From JBLHRE01 sp047625765 (GTDB lineage Bacteria > Bacteroidota > Bacteroidia > Flavobacteriales > JBLHRE01), in contig JBLHRE010000135.1 in the NCBI GenBank assembly GCA_047625765.1, positions 1-5,027 on the forward strand: a DNA stretch of 5,027 nucleotides. Direction: 5' to 3'. The notes below the pieces were generated by a model. It had not been told where the DNA came from. It ran no database searches and was given only the letters and a program-made list of their open reading frames with translations. The translations under genes were made by a program, and so were the position numbers. Position 1 is the stretch's first letter; each line of letters begins with the position of its first letter. Below are positions 1 to 5,027 of the stretch, piece by piece.

Positions 1-155
1 ATCAAATCGGTACTTGGAGCACCCATTAAATTGCCGCTTTTTTGAAATCGGATATACTGTTCTGAGGATAGGATGCTTTGTTGGTTGATACAATGCACTG
101 AGCATGCAGAATTTAATAGAACTAGGCAGAAGTACAATAAGTGGCTATAATGCAT
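1..155 (-). CDS. Unrecognised exported protein, possible lipoprotein (N-terminal 51 residues only, runs off left edge)
   Basis: Reading the minus strand from the ATG at 155-153, the frame stays open for 51 codons to the window edge. A TAG lies in frame two codons before this ATG, so it is the first possible ATG start. The N-terminus looks like an export signal: a short MHYSH n-region, a hydrophobic core (LLYFCLVLL, about residues 6-14), then NSAC with Cys18 as a possible lipidated cysteine. The fit to a lipobox is imperfect, because position -3 is Asn rather than Leu/Val/Ile and the n-region has no Lys or Arg. The following residues (for example SSEQYIRFQKSGNLMGAPS) have the polar, Gly/Ser-rich make-up of an exported mature domain. 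I do not recognise a family. It lies downstream of the M16 operon on the same strand, behind a hairpin, so it is probably transcribed separately. It could still be a chance reading frame because only 155 bases are visible. Confidence 0.5.
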   Translation of the reverse strand, partial: MHYSHLLYFCLVLLNSACSVHCINQQSILSSEQYIRFQKSGNLMGAPSTDL

Positions 156-216
156 GAGCTAATTTAGGTAATTGCTAGTGATTTTGAAACCTGCATTTTT
201 CAGTACTGTGTATAAA

Positions 217-260
217 TGATAAATGCCCCTGATGAACTAAATCGTCAGAGGCATTTATTG
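217..260 (-). terminator. Imperfect hairpin, probable terminator of the M16 operon
   Basis: The arms at 219-235 and 242-258 are inverted repeats of 17 bases around a 6-base loop (ACTAAA on the plus strand). They contain one C·A mismatch and one G·T wobble, and two further wobble pairs can extend the stem to 217/260. The hairpin begins about 22 bases past the stop codon of the M16 lipoprotein gene and lies before the next minus-strand start at 155. That is where a terminator for the operon would be expected. On the minus strand the sequence after the stem is T-rich (ATTTATCATTTATA) but has no unbroken T run, so termination efficiency is uncertain. A stabilising 3'-end mRNA structure is the alternative. 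Confidence 0.6.
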
Positions 261-281
261 GAATGTAAAATTAACTTAGGT

Positions 282-2312
282 TTACTTCACTGCGAACTTG
301 CTAGAACTAATTCCAGAATTAACTTTTAACTCATCTACTTTCATGATCAATTGCTGAGGACCAGCACTCATTTCTGTAATCATTGGGAATTTCACTCCTT
401 TGAAAGTTTTGTAATCACTCAAAATTTGAAGTCCATCTTGATTTTCACTTTTAGTACGCAGGCCGGATTCCATATTATACCAATCGAAAGATTTACTTCC
501 AGAAGGGCTAACAATTTCTACCTTGTAATCTGCACCATCAACTCCTAATAGGGTAGTAGTGTAACCCAACTCAGCGTAACGAAGTTCAGGGAACAATTGT
601 GCAGACTCAATCATTTTCGTTAATTCTTCACTTTCCATCATCTTAGTTCCTTGCATACTTTTCATAATAGCTTCTTCACCATTACAGATTTGCGTTTGAA
701 TAGGAGCACCGTTCATGTTCATTATGAAAGAATACTTATTAGGAGCTTTTTGAAGAATGTTTCCTGTCAGTTGCATTGGCGCTCCAACAATAGAAATAGT
801 AAGAGATTGATCTACATCTTTCACCTTTTTTAGGGCATTAGCACCTCCAATAGCATTAATATAATTGCCTATAACCGTTTCAGCGGTAACTCCTTCTGGA
901 GCGGGCTCTAAATCTGTAGCTTCTCTTCCGTAAGTATCGTACTTAGTAACTGTTGCAAAAACAGCCAATTTTTCTTCCAATTCATCAGCAGCTCCTACCA
1001 CAATAATGTTGGCATTTTCTGGCTTTAAATATTTTTTAGCCATAGCATTTACATCTGCAGATGTAACTGCAGAAAGCTTTTGTAAGTAGGTTGTGTAATA
1101 ATCTGTAGGTAGATTGTACTTTGCTATGTTTATTGCAAACCTTGCTTTGGTAGCTGGGTTCTCTAAAGCCATTGCAAATTGACCACTCATTCCTTGAATA
1201 ACTCCAGCCAATTCATCAGCAGGTACTTCTTCTTCACGAATTCTATTAATTTCATTAAAGAATTCAACAATAGCGCTATCTGTAACAATGTTTCGTACAG
1301 AAGCCGATGCATTAAATGAACCCACTACTGGATCTGTGCTTATACTAGAATAGGCTCCATAAGTAAAGCCATTTGACTCTCTAAGATTCATAAACAAACG
1401 CGCTGTAGATCCGCCACCTAAAACAGAATTCATTACACCTGCTTTTATAGCATCTTCTGACCCTGGTTTAAGGTCTAATGGCCATGTAATGTTTACAATA
1501 GACTGTACCGCTCCATTTTTATTTACTAGCGCTACATTAGATTGCTCCGGTGCTTTTGGCAATTCATAATTTACAGATGGAACTTCTGCCATTTCCCAAT
1601 TACCAAAATTCTTTTCAGCTATGGTTTTTGCTTCTTCAGCAGTAATATCACCTACTATTGCCAGGTATGCTACATTAGGTCTGTAAAAGGTTTTAAAATA
1701 ACCTTGACAAGCTCCTAATACAACTTCTTCGATAGTTTCTTCTGTTGCCAATTCACCATATGGATTAGAAGTACCAAAATTTCTTACTGCACGTAAATTC
1801 GCTGCAATAGAACTTGGATCCTCTTTTCCTTGTGCCAAATTTGAAATGATTTGTGTCTTTATTTTCCCTAATTCTTCTTCAGTAAATTCAGGATTAACAA
1901 CAACATCGGCTAAAATTTCTAACAATTCGTTTTGGTATTTCTTTAAAGAACTACCTCCAACATATCCAGCACCAGTATTTAGAGAAGCTCCAATAAAATC
2001 AATAGACTCATTAATTTGATCTTTGGTTCTAGTAGCAGTTCCAGTTCCAATTAATTGACCCGTTATATCGCTCATTCCGGCCATTGGCCCTTCCAAAATA
2101 GGGTCTACATCAAATTGTAAGGAAAAAGAAACTCTTGGCAATTTATGGTCTTCTACCACATAAACAGTCAATCCATTATCCAAGGTAAAATTCTGAATAG
2201 AGCCAAAGTTGATAACAGGAGCAAGACCTGGGCTAGGCATAACGCTTCTATCCAATTTGGGAGTACAAGCAAAAAGCAATGCAGTAACTGCAAAAAATAT
2301 ATATTTTTTCAT
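282..2312 (-). CDS. M16-family peptidase-like lipoprotein, non-catalytic (Arg/Tyr) subunit with C-terminal extension
   Basis: This 676-residue protein is probably the non-catalytic partner in a two-subunit M16 zinc protease. It starts with a lipoprotein signal (MKKYIFFAVTALLFAC, predicted lipidated Cys16), so it should be membrane-anchored outside the cytoplasm. Residues about 40-225 form the first M16 domain. The HxxEH position reads DITGQ (82-86), so the zinc ligands and the catalytic Glu are all absent. Residues about 225-455 form the second M16 domain, with the glycine-rich segment LGGGSTARLF and then Arg311 and Tyr318 (NLRESNGFTYG), the substrate-binding pair of the family. Residues about 475-676 are an added domain beginning VIGNYINAIGGANALKKVK. 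It is rich in predicted beta strands and resembles the LolA/LolB-like lipoprotein-sorting fold in pattern (inference). The start follows 11 bases after the stop of the zinc-subunit gene, giving one operon. The only purine-rich stretch (AGAAAG) abuts the ATG and is too close to be a normal Shine-Dalgarno site. The M16 assignment is firm; the substrate is unknown. Confidence 0.93.
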   Translation of the reverse strand: MKKYIFFAVTALLFACTPKLDRSVMPSPGLAPVINFGSIQNFTLDNGLTVYVVEDHKLPRVSFSLQFDVDPILEGPMAGMSDITGQLIGTGTATRTKDQINESIDFIGASLNTGAGYVGGSSLKKYQNELLEILADVVVNPEFTEEELGKIKTQIISNLAQGKEDPSSIAANLRAVRNFGTSNPYGELATEETIEEVVLGACQGYFKTFYRPNVAYLAIVGDITAEEAKTIAEKNFGNWEMAEVPSVNYELPKAPEQSNVALVNKNGAVQSIVNITWPLDLKPGSEDAIKAGVMNSVLGGGSTARLFMNLRESNGFTYGAYSSISTDPVVGSFNASASVRNIVTDSAIVEFFNEINRIREEEVPADELAGVIQGMSGQFAMALENPATKARFAINIAKYNLPTDYYTTYLQKLSAVTSADVNAMAKKYLKPENANIIVVGAADELEEKLAVFATVTKYDTYGREATDLEPAPEGVTAETVIGNYINAIGGANALKKVKDVDQSLTISIVGAPMQLTGNILQKAPNKYSFIMNMNGAPIQTQICNGEEAIMKSMQGTKMMESEELTKMIESAQLFPELRYAELGYTTTLLGVDGADYKVEIVSPSGSKSFDWYNMESGLRTKSENQDGLQILSDYKTFKGVKFPMITEMSAGPQQLIMKVDELKVNSGISSSKFAVK

Positions 2313-2323
2313 CTTTCTAAGTC

Positions 2324-3652
2324 TTATTGATTTTCGTCAGATTTTGGAAGGTAATGCAAGGTTACTCTGTTTGTTGGTACAAAATATTTTTTTGCAACAC
2401 GCATCAAATCTTCTTTGCTTACTTTCATGTAACGCTCAATTTCGGTATTAATCAAGTTTGCTTCACCAAAATATACATGATAATCAGAAAGACTTTCTGC
2501 AATTCCTGCAACAGTTCCATTGCCCTGTATAAAGTCGTTCTCTAATTGATTACGTAATTTTTGAAATTCTTTATCACTAATAAGTTCGTTCTGAACCTTA
2601 ATAACTTCAGCATTCATAGCTTCTTCCAAAGCCATTACTTCCACACCCATGTTAGCGATACCAAAATTTAAAGTAAGACCTGGATCTTCGGATGGTAAAG
2701 GAAAAGAGCCTACTGCAACCGCTAATTGTTTTTCATCAACAATTGTTTTTTGCATTCTAGAGCTTTTACCTTGTGATAATAATTGGGCTAACATGCTTAC
2801 AGCATAATAGTCGTCAGTTCCTTGAGCAGGGCTATGATACGCTTGAATAACTGCTGGTAATTGTATATTATCGTAAACAATATCTCTAACCTCCTCCGTT
2901 TTCTTAGGCTCTACTATGGTAGGTCTAGGAATTGGGTTAATACCAGCCTCAATACTTCCAAAATATTTTTTGATAAGCTTTTTAGTCTGTTTTGGATTTA
3001 TGTCTCCAGCAATAGATAAGGTGGCATTATTTGGCACATAGAATGTTTTGTAGAATTCGATGAACTCTTCCAATTTAGCCTCGTTAATATATTTAGGTGA
3101 TCCACCTGGGGTCCATTGGTAAGGATGCTCAACAAAAGCGTGTTCAAAGGTTTCATTAAGAATAGAGCCGTAAGGAGTATTCTCATTACGTTGCTTTAAT
3201 TCTTCTTTAACAACTTTTCTTTGTGTTTCAACACCCTCTATGTCAATCTTAGCATGAAACAATCGCTCAGATTCTAACCACAATCCCAATTCCAATTGGT
3301 TTGATGGCAATACTTCATAATAAAAAGTACGGTCAAAAGAAGTATTTGCATTTAATACTCCACCAGCATCCTTCACAATTTTCATGAATTCGCCACGGCC
3401 AATATTTTCAGATCCTTCAAACAATAAATGTTCAAAAAAATGTGCAAAGCCTGTGCGGCTAGGATCTTCGTTTTTAGATCCTACATGGTAAGAAACTGTA
3501 ACAGCTACTATAGGAGTTGTATGGTCTTCATGTAAAATTACATGCATTCCATTTTTTAAATCGTATTCCACAAAATCAATTTTATGATCTTGTGCAATAC
3601 TTAAAGTTGAAGAGCATATTGCTGCACCAACTAATACCGATTTTAATTGCAT
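2324..3652 (-). CDS. M16-family zinc metallopeptidase, catalytic subunit, exported
   Basis: This is a 442-residue insulinase/processing-peptidase-like zinc protease, the usual length for a two-domain M16B protein. I place the start at the ATG at 3652 because it gives a clean signal peptide: MQLK, a hydrophobic core, and likely cleavage after STLSIA, so the mature protein begins QDHKIDF. An upstream in-frame ATG at 3703 would bury that signal behind 17 residues. The first domain has the inverted zinc motif HFFEH (His71, Glu74 as catalytic base, His75). The downstream QRKVVKEE segment (Glu150/Glu151) supplies the third zinc ligand at the usual distance of about 76 residues. The N-terminal strand YDLKNGMHVILHEDH and the NATLSIAGDI segment near 209-218 are also typical. 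In the second domain, where an Arg/Tyr pair is expected, this protein has Val305 and Val312 (SSRMQKTIVDEKQLAVAV). It probably needs the adjacent subunit, encoded 11 bases downstream, to bind substrate. No convincing Bacteroidota promoter was seen upstream on this strand. The physiological substrate cannot be read from the sequence. Confidence 0.94.
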   Translation of the reverse strand: MQLKSVLVGAAICSSTLSIAQDHKIDFVEYDLKNGMHVILHEDHTTPIVAVTVSYHVGSKNEDPSRTGFAHFFEHLLFEGSENIGRGEFMKIVKDAGGVLNANTSFDRTFYYEVLPSNQLELGLWLESERLFHAKIDIEGVETQRKVVKEELKQRNENTPYGSILNETFEHAFVEHPYQWTPGGSPKYINEAKLEEFIEFYKTFYVPNNATLSIAGDINPKQTKKLIKKYFGSIEAGINPIPRPTIVEPKKTEEVRDIVYDNIQLPAVIQAYHSPAQGTDDYYAVSMLAQLLSQGKSSRMQKTIVDEKQLAVAVGSFPLPSEDPGLTLNFGIANMGVEVMALEEAMNAEVIKVQNELISDKEFQKLRNQLENDFIQGNGTVAGIAESLSDYHVYFGEANLINTEIERYMKVSKEDLMRVAKKYFVPTNRVTLHYLPKSDENQ

Positions 3653-3780
3653 AAGTACTGGTTTATATTTTTCTATCCGAAAAAGAGCTGCTAAGTAAAT
3701 CAATTTTTAGGTTTTATGGAGTTAAGATATGTTAGGGTTTAAATTAAATCCAGTGTTTTGATGAATTTTGAGCTTTTAAA

Positions 3781-3811
3781 TTCGTGTATTGATAGGGCTT
3801 TGCGATATTTG
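3781..3811 (+). promoter_or_regulatory. Possible Bacteroidota-type promoter for hisS
   Basis: The element GATATTTG at 3804-3811, followed by CAAC, is one base from the Bacteroidota -7 consensus TAnnTTTG. Nineteen bases upstream, TTCG at 3781-3784 is one base from the -33 TTTG element. A start site a few bases past 3811 would give a leader of roughly 12 bases before the hisS ATG at 3829. Both boxes carry a mismatch, so this is a candidate only. No other pair with better boxes and spacing was found in the 176-base divergent region 3653-3828, which otherwise holds nothing I can name. Confidence 0.35.
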
Positions 3812-3828
3812 CAACTTAATTGTAAAAA

Positions 3829-5027
3829 ATGGCTCAAAAACCAAGTTTACCTAAAGGCACTAGAGATTTTTCTCCATCAGAAATGGTGAAAAGAAATTAC
3901 CTAATGCAAACACTTAGAACTGCTTTTCAGCAGTTTGGATTTGCTCAAATTGAAACGCCTTCGTTCGAGAATGCTTCTACCTTGTTGGGTAAGTACGGTG
4001 AAGAAGGTGATCGTTTGATTTTTAAAATATTGAATTCTGGCGACTATTTGTCTAAGGTAGATGATGCTATTTACGAATTAAAAGACGCTAAAAAATTATC
4101 TCCTAAAATTGTAGAAAAGGCACTTCGATATGATTTAACGGTACCATTTGCGCGTTATGTGGTACAGCACCAAAATGATATTACCTTTCCATTTAAACGC
4201 TATCAAATGCAACCCGTTTGGAGGGCAGATAGACCGCAAAAGGGAAGATTTAGAGAATTCTACCAATGTGATGCTGATGTGGTAGGAACAAACTCTTTGT
4301 TAAGCGAAGTTGAGTTGGTTCAATTGTACGATTTGGCTTTTACTCGATTAGGTTTAAAGGACTTTACGATTAAAATGAACAATCGTAAAGTGCTAAGTGG
4401 TATTGCTGAAGTTGCTGGAGCATCAGATAAGATTATACAGATTACGGTTGCTTTAGATAAGCTTGATAAAATAGGTAGAGAAAGTGTGGAGCAGGAAATG
4501 CTCGATAAAGGGGTGTCTAAGGAATCAATTGAAAAATTGGCACCATTGTTCGATATGCAGGGGACAGCTACCGATCAATTGAATCTTTTGAGGAGCATGT
4601 TAGCTTCTTCGCACATCGGATTAAAAGGAGTGGAGGAATTGCAATTTATAGTTGATACCGTAAATGCAATAGGTTTGAACACGGGCATTTTACAAATCGA
4701 GGTGACTCTTGCCAGAGGTTTGGATTATTATACGGGTGCTATTTTCGAAGTGGAAGCTGGAGGTGTTCAAATGGGAAGTATTGGCGGTGGAGGTCGTTAC
4801 GATGATTTGACAGGGATTTTTGGACTTAAAGATATTTCTGGTGTTGGAATTTCTTTTGGTTTGGATCGGATTTACTTAGTATTAGAAGAGTTGGATTTAT
4901 TTCCTGCTTTAAAAGGTAATCAGACACAGGTATTGTTTATTAATTTCGGAGAAAAGGAGGCAGCCTATTGTTTAAAGTTAATAAAGCAACTTAGAGACTC
5001 GGGTATTAATGCCGAATTGTATCCAGA
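3829..5027 (+). CDS. hisS: Histidyl-tRNA synthetase (3' end cut by the window edge)
   Basis: HisRS is a cytoplasmic class II synthetase that charges tRNA-His with histidine using ATP. The visible 399 codons run from MAQKPSLPKGTRDFSP to the right edge without a stop. The family signatures appear in order: PKGTRDF near the N-terminus; the segment around LRYDLTVPFARY (99-110); motif 2 from PVWRADRPQKGRFREF to YQCDAD (129-150) with Arg132; the histidine-specific ARGLDYYTGAIFE (295-307) with Arg296 at the catalytic arginine position; SIGGGGRYDDL ahead of motif 3; and motif 3 GVGISFGLDRIY with Arg347. The C-terminal anticodon-binding domain begins near residue 363 (QTQVLFINFGEKEAA) and is cut. Full-length relatives are about 450-460 residues, so roughly 50-60 are missing. 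The LRYDLTVPFARY form is the archaeal/eukaryotic-like version rather than the E. coli-like one, as I recall for Bacteroidota enzymes. The gene is divergent from the M16 operon. No Shine-Dalgarno site is seen; an A-rich TAAAAA stretch precedes the ATG. Confidence 0.97.
   Translation, partial: MAQKPSLPKGTRDFSPSEMVKRNYLMQTLRTAFQQFGFAQIETPSFENASTLLGKYGEEGDRLIFKILNSGDYLSKVDDAIYELKDAKKLSPKIVEKALRYDLTVPFARYVVQHQNDITFPFKRYQMQPVWRADRPQKGRFREFYQCDADVVGTNSLLSEVELVQLYDLAFTRLGLKDFTIKMNNRKVLSGIAEVAGASDKIIQITVALDKLDKIGRESVEQEMLDKGVSKESIEKLAPLFDMQGTATDQLNLLRSMLASSHIGLKGVEELQFIVDTVNAIGLNTGILQIEVTLARGLDYYTGAIFEVEAGGVQMGSIGGGGRYDDLTGIFGLKDISGVGISFGLDRIYLVLEELDLFPALKGNQTQVLFINFGEKEAAYCLKLIKQLRDSGINAELYP

Noticed and set aside
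1..88. Plus-strand open frames at the left edge (ending at about 45 and 88) as the tail of an upstream gene
   Set aside because: They are short, show no recognisable C-terminal features, and compete with a minus-strand frame that has a plausible start and signal sequence.
2313..2323. Purine-rich AGAAAG as a ribosome binding site for the M16 lipoprotein gene
   Set aside because: It directly abuts the ATG, leaving no normal spacing, and Bacteroidota often initiate without Shine-Dalgarno pairing.
351..2545. Several plus-strand ORFs of 60-80 codons (for example 351-548, 651-833, 2145-2330, 2209-2451, 2327-2545)
   Set aside because: They lie antisense to the two well-supported M16 genes, have no recognisable domains, and overlap one another. 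They are frame shadows.
2998..3186. 62-codon minus-strand ORF inside the zinc-subunit gene
   Set aside because: It is an alternative frame of the M16 catalytic gene, whose own frame shows conserved family sequence throughout this stretch.
3799..3814. Short inverted repeat TTGC/GCAA ahead of hisS as an operator
   Set aside because: The arms are only four bases long and overlap the candidate -7 element. Such repeats occur often by chance in AT-rich DNA.
3653..3828. A second promoter for the M16 operon, or a small RNA or riboswitch, in the divergent intergenic region
   Set aside because: No minus-strand TAnnTTTG-like element with a properly spaced upstream box was found, and no strong paired structure or recognised riboswitch pattern is visible. 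A promoter must exist but I cannot place it.

Overview
The window comes from an AT-rich member of the Bacteroidota, probably a Flavobacteriia-like lineage. The main evidence is the histidyl-tRNA synthetase at the right end. It has the signatures I associate with Flavobacteriia enzymes (GEEGDRLIFKILNSGDYL, LRYDLTVPFARYV, PVWRADRPQKGRFREF). The lack of clear Shine-Dalgarno sequences and a TATTTG-type promoter element ahead of hisS also fit. This placement rests on recognition by eye, without a database search.

Layout from left to right. (1) Positions 1-155, minus strand, hold the start of an unrecognised exported protein that runs off the left edge. (2) An imperfect hairpin at 217-260 lies just past the end of the next gene and probably terminates the peptidase operon. 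(3) Positions 282-3652, minus strand, hold a two-gene operon of M16-family (insulinase/processing-peptidase-like) proteins with only 11 bases between them. The upstream gene (2324-3652) encodes the zinc-bearing catalytic subunit with an intact HFFEH motif. The downstream gene (282-2312) encodes a lipoprotein partner that has lost the zinc motif, keeps the Arg/Tyr substrate-binding pair, and carries an extra C-terminal domain of about 190 residues. (4) A 176-base divergent intergenic region (3653-3828) separates the operon from (5) hisS, plus strand, from 3829 to the right edge, missing only its last few dozen codons.

The two M16 proteins make best sense as one enzyme. The residues missing from each are present in the other: the zinc ligands are in one, and the Arg/Tyr pair, replaced by Val/Val in the zinc subunit, is in the other. 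Both have export signals, so the likely product is a heteromeric zinc protease in the periplasm, held at a membrane by the lipid anchor of the non-catalytic subunit. hisS is a housekeeping gene, and its divergent position does not suggest a functional link. Apart from this complementarity, the C-terminal extension and the unknown exported ORF, the window looks like ordinary core chromosome. I saw no mobile elements, CRISPR arrays, tRNA or rRNA genes.
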